NCBI RefSeq assembly: GCF_023283845.1
Contig: NZ_JAKILC010000017.1
Coordinates: 62,001 to 126,000 of the forward strand
DNA length: 64,000 bases
Reading direction: 5' to 3'
Origin: Shewanella marinintestina
GTDB taxonomy: Bacteria > Pseudomonadota > Gammaproteobacteria > Enterobacterales > Shewanellaceae
The position numbers and the translations under genes are program-made. This document shows, in pieces, positions 54,658 to 64,000 of this stretch. How positions within the stretch are numbered: the first letter of the stretch is position 1; the number at the start of each line of letters is the position of its first letter. The notes below the pieces were generated by a model. The model had not been told where the DNA came from, did not search any database, and was given only the letters and a program-made list of their open reading frames with translations.

Positions 54658-54927
54658 TTACGCTGCCAGTTTTGCACTTAGTTGAGTCCAAGCATCACTC
54701 ACTAATGTATAATCGCTATCAGCTAGCTCTTGTCGTGCTAATGCTAAACACTCAGACATTTTTACATCTAGTGCAGCAAGATCTTGCTCTGTTTCAACTT
54801 CTAGCTGAGACAACACCACTGCGAAGTGGCCTTGTAAGTAACCACTTGCAAATAACGCATCATCGTCACCTTCGGCAACAATGCTTTCAATCCAATCTTG
54901 TAGTGTTTGCTCGTACTGCTCAATCAT
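54658..54927 (-). CDS. yfcL: YfcL family protein
   Basis: 89 residues, acidic and helical, matching the small YfcL family (E. coli gene between mnmC and aroC). Landmarks are EQTLQDWIESIVAEGDDDALFASGYLQGHF. Function unknown. Together with the fabB-mnmC and aroC-prmB-smrB-sixA neighbours it confirms the conserved yfc segment. Confidence 0.86.
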   Translation of the reverse strand: MIEQYEQTLQDWIESIVAEGDDDALFASGYLQGHFAVVLSQLEVETEQDLAALDVKMSECLALARQELADSDYTLVSDAWTQLSAKLAA

Positions 54928-55029
54928 CGAGGGCTCCGCATTTTCATTATTAACACGATGTAGATATTAACACCGCGCCAAAATATTCAATTTAGTTTTT
55001 GTTTATTTATCGCCAAACGGTAAATTCTG

Positions 55030-56151
55030 TTATACCAGATCTGGGTTTGCCACTTGATACATCACGTAATCATGGTATCCCGTGACCACTTTATAATAAC
55101 CCGTTAGTTCGATATCCAGTTTAGGGTCGCCACTATCCACAATTAATGGTCTCCCTTCAAGTGCTTTTAGCTTTGTTTTTGTCGCTAAGATAACAATATT
55201 ATCTTTGCCAACGCGTCTAATCAGCTCGGGGCTGAGTTGCTGATTACCGCGACCCAATATATGCCCCTGACCACCGATAAGAGTAATAAATAACTTTAAT
55301 GGTTTATTTTCAGTTAGCTGCAATAGCCCATTCGCCGATAAGTCACTGGCGACGAGGGTTTCACCTTGAATAAGATCAACACCCAAAAGTGTGTTTTCAA
55401 GTGCAAGTTCTCCCATTACTGCAGCAACCGTGCTACCTGAGCCCATAATGCAAAGATTGTCTTCCATCAGCTCAATAGCTTCAGCGGCAAGATCTGCAAG
55501 TACTAACTCATCGCTTTCTTTACCGCCCATTTTTACTGCCTGTACATATCTAGGCTCTGCTGGCACCAGCATTTCACCAAAACGCCGTGCTCGAACCACT
55601 CCGGTTCTAAAGGCGACTTCATCAATATCCATCACATCTGCGCTCATTAGGCTAACCAAATCGCCATCAAGCAGCATTTTGACTACCATGCCTGACGCGT
55701 GAGGGGTAATACCGTATACACCTGAATGAATTTTCACTCCCGCTGGCACACCTAAAACAGGCAATTTGTCATCGGCAATAGCGTACACGTCTCGCGCCGT
55801 GCCATCCCCACCTGCAAATAATAACAAATCTAAGGTTTCATTAAGAAGCTCGCTCACCACCTTTTCCGTATCTTGCGCAGCGGTTGTTTCTGGCGCTTGA
55901 TAAACCACTCGCGTGGTAAAGCCCATTGACTTAGCGAGGATTTCTCCCATGTCGCCTGATGCAGTAATGATTTCAATACGACTCTTATAAGGAGCAATAA
56001 CCGCAAGCGCCTGCTGCATTCTCAGGTGTGACTTAGGTTCAGCCCCTTTTGCGATAGCTTCAGATACAACGCCATCACTGCCTTTAAGGGCTACACTACC
56101 ACCAAGGCCTGCGAGCGGGTTGATGATTAACCCCAGTCGAAATTTGCTCAC
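55030..56151 (-). CDS. ATP-NAD kinase family protein (AcoX/COG3199-like)
   Basis: About 373 residues from the GTG at 56151 (GGAG about 8 bp upstream); a TTG at 56157 is an alternative. The diacylglycerol-kinase/NAD-kinase nucleotide site is LLFAGGDGTARDVYAI, and the N-terminal GLIINPLAGLGGSVALKGSDG is typical of the AcoX-like branch. It probably phosphorylates NAD or a related compound; the true substrate is unproven. The neighbours are an MFS permease and yfcL. Confidence 0.82.
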   Translation of the reverse strand: MSKFRLGLIINPLAGLGGSVALKGSDGVVSEAIAKGAEPKSHLRMQQALAVIAPYKSRIEIITASGDMGEILAKSMGFTTRVVYQAPETTAAQDTEKVVSELLNETLDLLLFAGGDGTARDVYAIADDKLPVLGVPAGVKIHSGVYGITPHASGMVVKMLLDGDLVSLMSADVMDIDEVAFRTGVVRARRFGEMLVPAEPRYVQAVKMGGKESDELVLADLAAEAIELMEDNLCIMGSGSTVAAVMGELALENTLLGVDLIQGETLVASDLSANGLLQLTENKPLKLFITLIGGQGHILGRGNQQLSPELIRRVGKDNIVILATKTKLKALEGRPLIVDSGDPKLDIELTGYYKVVTGYHDYVMYQVANPDLV

Positions 56152-56197
56152 TATCAATACTCCATTTTTGACATTTTCTAGTTATTATTTGATTAAG

Positions 56198-57376
56198 CTA
56201 TCTTGCTGTTTCAAGCTGTTCTGGTCGGTGCTCTTTCGGAATGAAAAACACGGCTAGCATGGATAAAAATGCGCAGCCTGCAGCGAAAATCCACGTTGAT
56301 ACCGCGCCACTGCCATCGCCCCAAATAATGCCACATAGCCATGTACCAAGCGCACCACCCACACCAAAACTTAAACTAGCGTAAAGTGCTTGGCCTTGGC
56401 TACGGCGGCTAATGTCAAAGTGTTTATGTACAAATTGAATTGAGGCCGCATGAGTTAAGCCAAAGGTAAATGCGTGTAGCAACTGGCTAATACTCAGGTA
56501 AATGATGTTTTCCACACCGTAGGCAAGTAATAACCAGCGTACTGCGGTTAAGCCAATACTGACAATAAGCAGTAGCTGCACACCGAATCGACCTAGCAGC
56601 TTTGGTGCGTACATAAACATGAAAATTTCAGCAACTACGCCAAGTGCAACAAAAATACCGGCAACTGACTCTGAGTAGCCTGCTTGTTTAAGGTACAGCA
56701 CAAAAAAACCATAAAAAGGACCGGCGCTCATTTGCAGTAACATGGCTGACACTAAAAACCAAATAAGCGCTCTATCAAATACTAGCGGTTTGCGCTTAAC
56801 ACTGCGGTCGACAACAGCTCGATTAGAAGGCAATGGTAATGCGCTAATCAGCATACCGATAAACAGTGTCATACCAATATAAGGCAGAATTTGCGGTCCC
56901 CAATGACTAATAGCAAAACCGCCACTGACCACCAGCACGATATAACCAACACTGCCCCAGCTGCGAATAGTGCCGTAACGATTGGCATCGTCGCCTAATG
57001 TTTCCAGAGTAATGACTTCAAGTTGAGCGAGAATCGCATTCCAAAAGAAGGTATATACTGCAAGGCTAATGGCTAAATAGGCCAAGCCGCCATCATAGAA
57101 AAAAGTCAGATAACTTAATGCTGCGGCGCCAGCACCGATTTTGATAAGTTCTGAGCGCATACCGGTTTTGTCTGCGACTATCGCCCACAAGTTTGGCGCA
57201 ATGATCCGTGTGCCCATTAAAATTGCCAGTAAAAAGCCAATTTCTTGAGCGTCAAAACCACGGCTATCAAAAAAAACGCCAAGATAAGGCACCATGATGC
57301 CAAGAATAGAAAAGAAGAAGAAATAACATGCACAGAGCCAGCGAAGTTGCTGCTCTGTGCTTTTTGGTTGAAACAT
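56198..57376 (-). CDS. MFS transporter (HcaT/NupG-like)
   Basis: 392 residues with twelve predicted helices. It begins with QQLRWLCACYFFFFSILGIMVPYLGVFFDSRGF, the pattern of the MFS_1_like/HcaT group, with the family motif GFLLAILMGTRIIAPNLWAIVADKTG after helix 2. The transported substrate is not known; nucleosides or aromatic acids are the guesses from homology. Its first base overlaps the aroC stop, so it is cotranslated with aroC. Confidence 0.84.
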   Translation of the reverse strand: MFQPKSTEQQLRWLCACYFFFFSILGIMVPYLGVFFDSRGFDAQEIGFLLAILMGTRIIAPNLWAIVADKTGMRSELIKIGAGAAALSYLTFFYDGGLAYLAISLAVYTFFWNAILAQLEVITLETLGDDANRYGTIRSWGSVGYIVLVVSGGFAISHWGPQILPYIGMTLFIGMLISALPLPSNRAVVDRSVKRKPLVFDRALIWFLVSAMLLQMSAGPFYGFFVLYLKQAGYSESVAGIFVALGVVAEIFMFMYAPKLLGRFGVQLLLIVSIGLTAVRWLLLAYGVENIIYLSISQLLHAFTFGLTHAASIQFVHKHFDISRRSQGQALYASLSFGVGGALGTWLCGIIWGDGSGAVSTWIFAAGCAFLSMLAVFFIPKEHRPEQLETAR

Positions 57377-58470
57377 TAACGCATTCCGATAATAGGCGTA
57401 CTGCTGTTGACATCCATGTTTTGTGCACGGTGACGTAGTAAATGATCCATCAATACAATTGCCAACATAGCTTCAGCAATCGGTACTGCACGAATACCAA
57501 CACATGGATCGTGACGACCTTTAGTGACCACTTCAGCGGTTTCACCTTGGGCTGTCATGCTTTCACCAGGCACACTAATGCTCGAAGTCGGTTTCATCGC
57601 AATATGAGCAACAATCGGTTGCCCTGATGAAATACCCCCTAAAATGCCACCTGCGTGGTTAGAGGCAAAGCCTTCTGGTGACATCAAATCACGGTGCTCT
57701 GAACCTTTTTGGTTAACGACTTCAAAGCCATCACCAATTTCAACACCTTTGACCGCATTAATTCCCATCAGAGCATGGGCAATATCAGCATCAAGCCTGT
57801 CAAATACTGGCTCGCCTAGGCCAACAGGTACACCCGTTGCCACAACTGAGACTTTAGCGCCGATTGAGTCGCCGCTCTTTTTAAGCTCACGCATATACTC
57901 GTCTAATGAATCGAGTTTTGATGCGTCAGGGAAGAAAAAGGCATTTTGTTCAATTTGATCAAAATCAACGGTTTCAGCCGAAATAGGTCCAAGCTGCGAT
58001 AAGTAAGCGTGAATTTCGACGCCATGAACTTGCTTAAGGTATTTTTTAGCCACTGCACCAGCTGCCACTCGCATTGCAGTCTCACGAGCAGATGAACGGC
58101 CGCCACCGCGATAATCACGCTGACCATATTTTTGCTGATAGGTGTAATCGGCATGTCCCGGGCGGAACAAGTCTTTAATATTTGAGTAATCTTTGCTGCG
58201 CTGATCGGTATTTTCAATTAATAAGCCAATTGACGTACCGGTTGTTTGACCTTCGAAAACGCCAGAAAGAATACGCACTTCATCTGGCTCGCGGCGAGCA
58301 GTCGTATAACGAGAGGTACCTGGACGGCGTCTATCTAAGTCGTGCTGCATATCCGCTTCAGTCAACTCAACACCTGGAGGGCAGCCATCAATAATACAGC
58401 CAATTGCGACGCCGTGGCTTTCACCGAATGTTGTAACTACGAAATTCTGACCAATACTGTTTCCCGACAT
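57376..58470 (-). CDS. aroC: Chorismate synthase AroC
   Basis: 364 residues (E. coli 361). FMN and substrate motifs include GESHGVAIGCIIDGCPPG, RRPGTSRYTTARREPDEVRILSGVFEG and GGRSSARETAMRVAAGAVAKK. It makes chorismate from 5-enolpyruvylshikimate-3-phosphate. It follows prmB by 166 bp, as in E. coli. Confidence 0.97.
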   Translation of the reverse strand: MSGNSIGQNFVVTTFGESHGVAIGCIIDGCPPGVELTEADMQHDLDRRRPGTSRYTTARREPDEVRILSGVFEGQTTGTSIGLLIENTDQRSKDYSNIKDLFRPGHADYTYQQKYGQRDYRGGGRSSARETAMRVAAGAVAKKYLKQVHGVEIHAYLSQLGPISAETVDFDQIEQNAFFFPDASKLDSLDEYMRELKKSGDSIGAKVSVVATGVPVGLGEPVFDRLDADIAHALMGINAVKGVEIGDGFEVVNQKGSEHRDLMSPEGFASNHAGGILGGISSGQPIVAHIAMKPTSSISVPGESMTAQGETAEVVTKGRHDPCVGIRAVPIAEAMLAIVLMDHLLRHRAQNMDVNSSTPIIGMR

Positions 58471-58636
58471 TCGTTTTATCGCCCTCTATCGCATTATTCT
58501 AATTATCATTTACCCGGTTTGCCGGTAAATTCCTCATCAATTACCAACCTTGTTGTAGGAGTACAGATTGGTATATCCCCACATAGCCTAAAGCTACTTG
58601 GTGATAAGCCGCAGCCTAAGCCGCGGCTAAACACTA

Positions 58637-59581
58637 TTATTCACTATCTTTATAGATGGCGAAAAGTGATTCATTTTCAACTAGCTGATCACGGGTTAAT
58701 ACAAACACGCCGTCACCGCCATTTTCGAAGTTAACCCATGTAAACGGAACATCAGGGAACTGTTCACTTAAGTGCACCATTGAATTCCCCACTTCAACCA
58801 CTAGTAGACCATCTTCAGTTAGGTAATCAGCCGCATTAGCAAGAATGCGTTTAGTCAGATCTAATCCATCACGACCTGATGCTAAACCAATTGCTGGCTC
58901 ATGATGATATTCATCTGGCATGTCGCCGATATCTTCAGCATCAACATAAGGTGGGTTAGATACGATTAGATCGTAGTGTGGCCCTTTAGGGATCGCCGAG
59001 AATAGATCAGATTCCATTGGGAATACTCTATCCATTACCTCAAGCGTTTCAATGTTGATCTGCGCCACTTCAAGTGCATCAACGCTAATATCTAGCGCGT
59101 CGACTTCTGCATCTTCAAATTCATAGGCACAAGCAATCGCGATACATGCGCTACCGGTACATAAATCCAATACGCGGTTTACTGGCTTGTTATATAACCA
59201 AGGGCTGAAACGATTGGCAATTAGCTCTGCAATCGGTGAACGCGGCACTAACACACGTTCATCCACATAAAAATCTAAGCCGGCAAAGCGCGCTTGGTTT
59301 GTTAGATATGGAACCGGTAAACGCTCTCTTACACGGCGAATAATCAGCTCAACAATCTTATGTTTTTCACTAATAGTTAGATTAGAGTGAATAACTTGCT
59401 GACCAATTTCTTCTGGTAGGTGCAATGCATGAAATACTAACGCGACGGCTTCGTCCCATGCGTTGTCTGTACCATGGCCATAGTAAATATTTGCATCATT
59501 AAAACGACTGACACCCCAACGTAGCATATCGCCAATAGTGCGTAATTCTGTAACCGCTTCATCAACAAAAATCTTATCCAA
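58637..59581 (-). CDS. prmB: Ribosomal protein L3 N5-glutamine methyltransferase PrmB
   Basis: 314 residues. The SAM methyltransferase domain has LDLCTGSACIAIA and the substrate motif NPPY at 209-212 (VSNPPYVDAED). The N-terminal domain and length match PrmB rather than PrmC. It methylates Gln150 of L3. The start is a TTG at 59581 with GGAG upstream. smrB is divergent, with 79 bp between starts. Confidence 0.94.
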   Translation of the reverse strand: MDKIFVDEAVTELRTIGDMLRWGVSRFNDANIYYGHGTDNAWDEAVALVFHALHLPEEIGQQVIHSNLTISEKHKIVELIIRRVRERLPVPYLTNQARFAGLDFYVDERVLVPRSPIAELIANRFSPWLYNKPVNRVLDLCTGSACIAIACAYEFEDAEVDALDISVDALEVAQINIETLEVMDRVFPMESDLFSAIPKGPHYDLIVSNPPYVDAEDIGDMPDEYHHEPAIGLASGRDGLDLTKRILANAADYLTEDGLLVVEVGNSMVHLSEQFPDVPFTWVNFENGGDGVFVLTRDQLVENESLFAIYKDSE

Positions 59582-59660
59582 AATTCACTCCAACTTTTTA
59601 ATTCCGAATCATTGTAACTGAAGTCTATTCATAAGGCATCGGATTCAATAAAATAGAAGC

Positions 59661-60191
59661 ATGAATAAAAGCAAAGATAATGATGAACTGGCCCTTTTTG
59701 CAGAGTTGACTAAAGGTATCACCCCTTTACAACAAAATAAGCGTCATTTTATCGCGGCACCTAAAGACCGCAAAATCATTGAAGAGAAAGAACAGCAACT
59801 GCATGCTGACAGCTATTTCTCGGACACTTATCAGCCGTTATTACCTGTAGATGGCCCAATGAAATGGGTTAGAGACGATGTGGATAGCTATGATGTGAAA
59901 CGACTTCGTCGTGGCGACTATGTGCCTGATCTTTTGTTAGATATGCACGGTATGCGTCAAACCGAAGCCAAGCTCGAACTGGCAGCACTGATCCAAGCCT
60001 GTATTAAGCAGCAAAGTCATTGTTGTTGCGTAATGCATGGCCACGGCACCGGCATATTAAAACAAAATATTCCAATGTGGTTAGCTCAACACCCACACGT
60101 AAAAGCGTTTCATCAAGCAACCAAAGAATGGGGTGGTGACGCAGCCTTATTGGTACTGATTGATATTGGCGATCAGCCTTATCGTCGCTAA
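59661..60191 (+). CDS. smrB: Smr-domain endonuclease SmrB (YfcN)
   Basis: 176 residues with a C-terminal Smr domain (LDMHGMRQTEAKLELAALIQ ... CVMHGHGTGILKQNIP). The conserved LDxHG and HGxG are the nuclease hallmarks. In E. coli SmrB cleaves mRNA between collided ribosomes in a quality-control pathway. It is divergent from prmB and converges with sixA. Confidence 0.92.
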   Translation: MNKSKDNDELALFAELTKGITPLQQNKRHFIAAPKDRKIIEEKEQQLHADSYFSDTYQPLLPVDGPMKWVRDDVDSYDVKRLRRGDYVPDLLLDMHGMRQTEAKLELAALIQACIKQQSHCCCVMHGHGTGILKQNIPMWLAQHPHVKAFHQATKEWGGDAALLVLIDIGDQPYRR

Positions 60192-60236
60192 TACTCAAAC
60201 TCGTTATACGCCCTACAATAAAAATCAACCAATAAA

Positions 60237-60272
60237 AAAGTGAGTCACCTATCGATTAGATTGACTCACTTT
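60237..60272. terminator. Bidirectional terminator between smrB and sixA
   Basis: aaagtgagtca (60237-60247) pairs with tgactcacttt (60262-60272), loop of 14 nt. A second short palindrome, ccggc-aa-gccgg, lies near 60292-60303. Confidence 0.82.
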
Positions 60273-60323
60273 TACTCATATCAATAAATACCGGCAAGCC
60301 GGCACTGTCCAGTACAGTAACCA

Positions 60324-60794
60324 CTAACTTATCGAGTGCGGCGCATGTTGCCAAATAAGACTGTTTTTGTCAGCGACCCGTTCAATGAATGTCACGCCTG
60401 ATGTAGCAAAAAGTGGTGGTTCTACACCTGCAACTAGTTCACTAACCAAATACCCTAATAAAGGCATATGTGCTAAAACCAATACATTGTTAGCCTGATA
60501 TTGTTCAGCATAGGCAAGTACTAGATGAGCAACCTGCTCGGGATCTCCTGAAGGCACTAACTCATCTAAAGTAATCCACTTGTGAGGCTCAGGGAAATGT
60601 TTACTCACCTCTTGCCAGCTTTGCTGCGCGCGTAAGTATGGGCTAACCAATACGAGGTCAAATTCAGTTACGGTTTGCCCTAACCAGTTACTCATCAGTG
60701 CGGTGTGATGGCGCCCCATATCGGTAAGCTTACGCTCTCTGTCTGAATGAGCATTGTAGCCCGCTTCGCCATGGCGCATTAAAAATAGCTGCAT
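60324..60794 (-). CDS. sixA: Phosphohistidine phosphatase SixA
   Basis: 156 residues (E. coli 161). The catalytic RHG (Arg7-His8-Gly9) is in LFLMRHGEAG, and the second histidine is in LVLAHMPLLGYL. SixA dephosphorylates histidine phosphate in the ArcB or nitrogen-PTS systems. Neighbours match the yfc-sixA order. Confidence 0.93.
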   Translation of the reverse strand: MQLFLMRHGEAGYNAHSDRERKLTDMGRHHTALMSNWLGQTVTEFDLVLVSPYLRAQQSWQEVSKHFPEPHKWITLDELVPSGDPEQVAHLVLAYAEQYQANNVLVLAHMPLLGYLVSELVAGVEPPLFATSGVTFIERVADKNSLIWQHAPHSIS

Positions 60795-61144
60795 ACTGCT
60801 TTGCTACTCCCAATTTTTATAGTTATTGATTAATTGTAGTCTGAATCACTACTGCAACATACCGTTATTTAGTTATTAATTAGTCGAATACAGAGCCAGC
60901 AGCTAAAATGTGATCTTGTAGCGAGTTGAGCCGTAAACAAAAATTGCACCTTATTTAACCAAAATTGATTTAATTTAATTGTTTGTAACGGTTGTGTTTG
61001 AAGATAAATCGAAATAATGGCAAGTTAAGTTAATCTGTCTAACTCATTATTTTTACAACAACAGTTACCATTTAGGTTAGACCTTAATCTAGGCATAGAA
61101 CAGCCCACTCATGGTTTGCCTGTTCACGATATCGGAGCCACGCC
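60795..61144. other. Divergent sixA / M16 protease intergenic region
   Basis: 350 bp without a gene. No distinctive operator or small RNA was recognised. GGAG lies before the TTG start of the protease. Confidence 0.4.
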
Positions 61145-63934
61145 TTGTCAGAAGCTAAACAGATCAAAACCAGTCCTAATGATCATCGTCACTATCGCCA
61201 TTTGACGCTTAAAAATGGCTTATCAGTACTTCTGGTTGAAGATCAACAAGCAACACAGTCTGCAGCATCGATGGCAGTAGCCGTTGGTCATTTTGACGAT
61301 CCTGCTGAACGTCCTGGCATGGCACATTTTCTTGAGCATATGTTGTTTCTTGGCACAGAAAAGTATCCAGAATCAGGTGAATACTCAGCCTTTATCAATC
61401 AGCATGGTGGCACCAACAACGCTTGGACCGGTACAGAGCATACTAACTTTTTCTACAGCATTAACGCCGAGCAATTTGAAGCGTCATTAGACAGGTTTAG
61501 CCAATTTTTTATTGCGCCGCTATTTAACATAGATTTAGTCGATCGCGAGCGCCACGCAATTGAATCAGAATTTAGTATGAAGCTAAAAGATGATGTACGG
61601 CGTGTGTATCAAGTACAAAAGGAAACGGTCAATCCCGCACATCCTTTTTCAAAATTCTCAGTGGGTAACCTAAAGACGTTAGCCGGTGAAGAGTCTGCTC
61701 TACGTGAAGAGTTATTGGACTTTTACCAACAAAAATACAGCGCCAACATCATGACTTTATGCTTAGTCGCGCCCAAAAGTCTAGATGAGCTCGAAACGTT
61801 AGCTAAGCAATATTTTGGAGGTATTAGCGACCATGTGCGCAATGACAAATACCCAGATGTTGCGCTTTATTTAGCAGAGCAGCTGCAAGCGCAAATTAAT
61901 ATTATCCCGTTAAAAGAACAAAAACGTGTTGCGATTACCTTTGCTTTACCAGAACTTGAGCGTTTTTATAAACATAAGCCGCTTACATTTATTAGTCACT
62001 TACTTGGCTATGAAGGTAAAGGCAGCCTACTTTCTTATTTGAAAGAATCAGGCCTAGCGAACAACCTTTCCGCTGGCGGTGGGGTTAATGGCTATAACTT
62101 CAAAGACTACAACATTAGTATTCAGTTAACAGACCGAGGTCTTGCCCGGTTAGATGAGGTGATTAGCGCCACTTTTGAGTATATTGAACTTATCAAAACC
62201 CAAGGATTACAGCCTTGGCGCTATAATGAGCGAGCAGCCTTATTACAAGTCGCTTTTCAATACCAAGAGCAAGTTAACGCGTTAGATTTAGCTAGTCATT
62301 TAAGCATTAATATGCATCATTATGATGTTGAAGATGTGATCTACGGTGATTTCCGTATGGACGGCCTCAACTTTGAAGAAACCCAGCAGCTGTTATCTTT
62401 GATGACACCGGAAAACATGCGTATCCAGTTAATAGCATCAGAACTTGATACCAATAAAAAAGCGGCTTGGTATCACTCCCCATACCAAATAAAACCGATA
62501 GATAAACAAGACCTCATTCGCTGGGGCAAAAGTCCTATACGTCAAGCGCTTTGCTTACCTGATAAAAACCCCTTTATCATTAATGAATGCATAGCACGAA
62601 CCGATAAAAGTAAGCATCCAGTGCCTACCGTCGTCGCCCAAAAAGCCGGTTACCGTATTTGGCACCGAAAAGACGATGAGTTTAACGTGCCTAAAGGCCA
62701 CTTATACTTATCGCTTGATTCAGCGCAGGCTGCCGCATCACCAAAGCATGCAGCCCTTACCCGCTTATATGTAGAAATGCTACTCGACTATTTAACCGAG
62801 TGCACCTATCAGGCTGAGGTTGCAGGCCTCAGTTATAATATTTATCCGCACCAAGGTGGTATTACTCTGCATTTAACCGGATTTACCGGCAAGCAGGAAA
62901 CCCTATTGGAGTTAGTAATCTCTAAAGCCCGTGAACGCAACTTTACCCAAAGTCGCTTTGACTTAATTAAGCGCCAAATACTTCGAGCCTGGTACAATCA
63001 CTCACAAGCAAAACCTATTTCGCAATTGTTCACCAGCCTCACTGTAACCTTGCAAAAGCGCAGCTTTGAGCCTGCGAGAATGGCTGAAATACTCGAAGAA
63101 ATTACCCTTGATGACTTGCATGTTCACGTTAAAAGTTTTTACGAGAAAATTCATCTTGAAGGCTTGGTATATGGTGATTGGTTAGAAAGTGAAACTAAGG
63201 TATTAGGCGATCGACTTGAACGCATTTTATCGCTAGTCACAACACCTAGCCAAGAGTCATCGCGTGAACTCATTGACCTTTCAAATAAAGGCAGCTTATT
63301 ACGTGAAATACCAGTGTCACATCCTGATAGCAGTATTATCGTGTATTACCAATCAGATGTAACAACGCCTGAAACCATGGCGCTGTTTAGCCTGTTAAAC
63401 CACACTATGTCTTCAACCTTTTTTCATGAGTTACGCACTCAGCGTCAATTAGGTTATATGGTGGGTACAGGCTATCTTCCTTTGAACCGTTACCCGGGAA
63501 TTATTTTCTATATTCAATCGCCAACCAGTGGACCACAGCTACTGCTTGAAGCTATCGATGAGTTTATTGCTGACTTTGCCTACGCAGTATTACAGATCAC
63601 CAACGAACAATGGGAAGCCACTAAACATGGATTAGTCAATCAAGTATTAGTGCAAGACTCAAGCTTAAAAGTTCGCAGCCAACGCTACTGGTCTAGCATT
63701 GGCAACAAAGACTATAGTTTTAATCAACGCGAACTCGTAGCTGAGCAAATAAAGCTGTTAACACGCGCAGATTTAATCAAGTTCATTATGCAAAAGATGC
63801 GAACTAAACATTGCGACCGTTTAGTCTTGTTTAGTACAGGTGACGCCCACCATGATCAAACACCGCTAGAGTCAGACAAAATGATTACTGACTTAAGGGC
63901 CTTTAAGCAAGGTGCTCCGCAGTTTGATTATTAA
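61145..63934 (+). CDS. Insulinase (M16) family metallopeptidase
   Basis: 929 residues, four M16-type domains as in protease III (PtrA, 962 residues) and insulysin. The zinc site HxxEH is HFLEH at 61-65 with the distant ligand Glu142 in ERHAIESEF, so the enzyme should be active. Unlike E. coli PtrA no signal peptide is seen (it opens MSEAKQIKTSPND), so it is probably cytoplasmic and may degrade short peptides. The start is a TTG at 61145 with GGAG 7 bp upstream. Nothing follows to the end of the window. Confidence 0.92.
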   Translation: MSEAKQIKTSPNDHRHYRHLTLKNGLSVLLVEDQQATQSAASMAVAVGHFDDPAERPGMAHFLEHMLFLGTEKYPESGEYSAFINQHGGTNNAWTGTEHTNFFYSINAEQFEASLDRFSQFFIAPLFNIDLVDRERHAIESEFSMKLKDDVRRVYQVQKETVNPAHPFSKFSVGNLKTLAGEESALREELLDFYQQKYSANIMTLCLVAPKSLDELETLAKQYFGGISDHVRNDKYPDVALYLAEQLQAQINIIPLKEQKRVAITFALPELERFYKHKPLTFISHLLGYEGKGSLLSYLKESGLANNLSAGGGVNGYNFKDYNISIQLTDRGLARLDEVISATFEYIELIKTQGLQPWRYNERAALLQVAFQYQEQVNALDLASHLSINMHHYDVEDVIYGDFRMDGLNFEETQQLLSLMTPENMRIQLIASELDTNKKAAWYHSPYQIKPIDKQDLIRWGKSPIRQALCLPDKNPFIINECIARTDKSKHPVPTVVAQKAGYRIWHRKDDEFNVPKGHLYLSLDSAQAAASPKHAALTRLYVEMLLDYLTECTYQAEVAGLSYNIYPHQGGITLHLTGFTGKQETLLELVISKARERNFTQSRFDLIKRQILRAWYNHSQAKPISQLFTSLTVTLQKRSFEPARMAEILEEITLDDLHVHVKSFYEKIHLEGLVYGDWLESETKVLGDRLERILSLVTTPSQESSRELIDLSNKGSLLREIPVSHPDSSIIVYYQSDVTTPETMALFSLLNHTMSSTFFHELRTQRQLGYMVGTGYLPLNRYPGIIFYIQSPTSGPQLLLEAIDEFIADFAYAVLQITNEQWEATKHGLVNQVLVQDSSLKVRSQRYWSSIGNKDYSFNQRELVAEQIKLLTRADLIKFIMQKMRTKHCDRLVLFSTGDAHHDQTPLESDKMITDLRAFKQGAPQFDY

Positions 63935-64000
63935 TAAAGCTATCGCGATTGGCGGTAAAGTTCATAAAACAAATAAATGACTATCGTTATAGCAACTAAA

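Overview
The window is a contiguous piece of a gammaproteobacterial chromosome, almost certainly Shewanella or a very close relative. The evidence is the gene content and order: a Pla-1/cef (VolA) type lipase, several c-type cytochromes, a FimV/HubP polar protein, and long runs that keep the Escherichia coli gene order (sohB-yciK-rluB-yciO-rnm; purF-cvpA-dedD-folC-truA-asd/usg-pdxB; fabB-mnmC; yfcL-aroC-prmB-smrB-sixA). Base composition is moderately AT-rich. No rRNA, tRNA, CRISPR array, prophage or intact insertion sequence was seen. Most of the window is core genome.

Layout. 1-7.9 kb: end of an AI-2E family permease gene, folX-yfcH, the tesA/ybbA-ybbP locus and a DUF481 outer-membrane protein. 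8.2-13.3 kb: a lipoprotein that fuses a parallel beta-helix to a diheme cytochrome domain, a second gene carrying only the diheme domain, and an AraC-type regulator. 13.3-15.2 kb: a noncoding, hairpin-rich, repeat-bearing stretch followed by a single promoterless gene bounded by integron-like sites; this is the most accessory-looking part. 15.3-30 kb: sohB, the lipase, yciK, rluB-scpB-scpA, yciO-rnm (chromosome segregation, rRNA modification, nucleotide turnover), a pentaheme cytochrome, a cupin protein, yciB-yciI-xthA, a DUF1097 membrane protein and a YcbL-type hydrolase. 30-38 kb: a proline-iminopeptidase-like hydrolase, an orphan galT between regulators (LysR, MelR-like AraC), topB and a small membrane protein behind a Fur-like palindrome. 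38-53 kb: purine, folate, tRNA-modification, B6, lysine/threonine and fatty-acid housekeeping genes, with the large repeat-containing FimV and a broken SMR transporter gene. 53-64 kb: the DUF3313 lipoprotein, a SpoU methyltransferase, yfcL, a NAD-kinase-like gene, an MFS permease, aroC, prmB, smrB, sixA and an M16 protease.

The points most worth attention are: (i) a run of short perfect hairpins at 13.69-13.95 kb, several with GGA in the loop on the minus strand, and a second hairpin run at 2.39-2.75 kb; (ii) the solitary integron-cassette-like unit at 14.32-15.06 kb; (iii) the beta-helix/diheme fusion beside its paralogue; (iv) MnmC with an eroded methyltransferase half; (v) the SMR pseudogene with two consecutive stop codons; (vi) seven near-identical 31-residue repeats in FimV. 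All assignments come from reading the sequence and from knowledge of the families; no database search was run.
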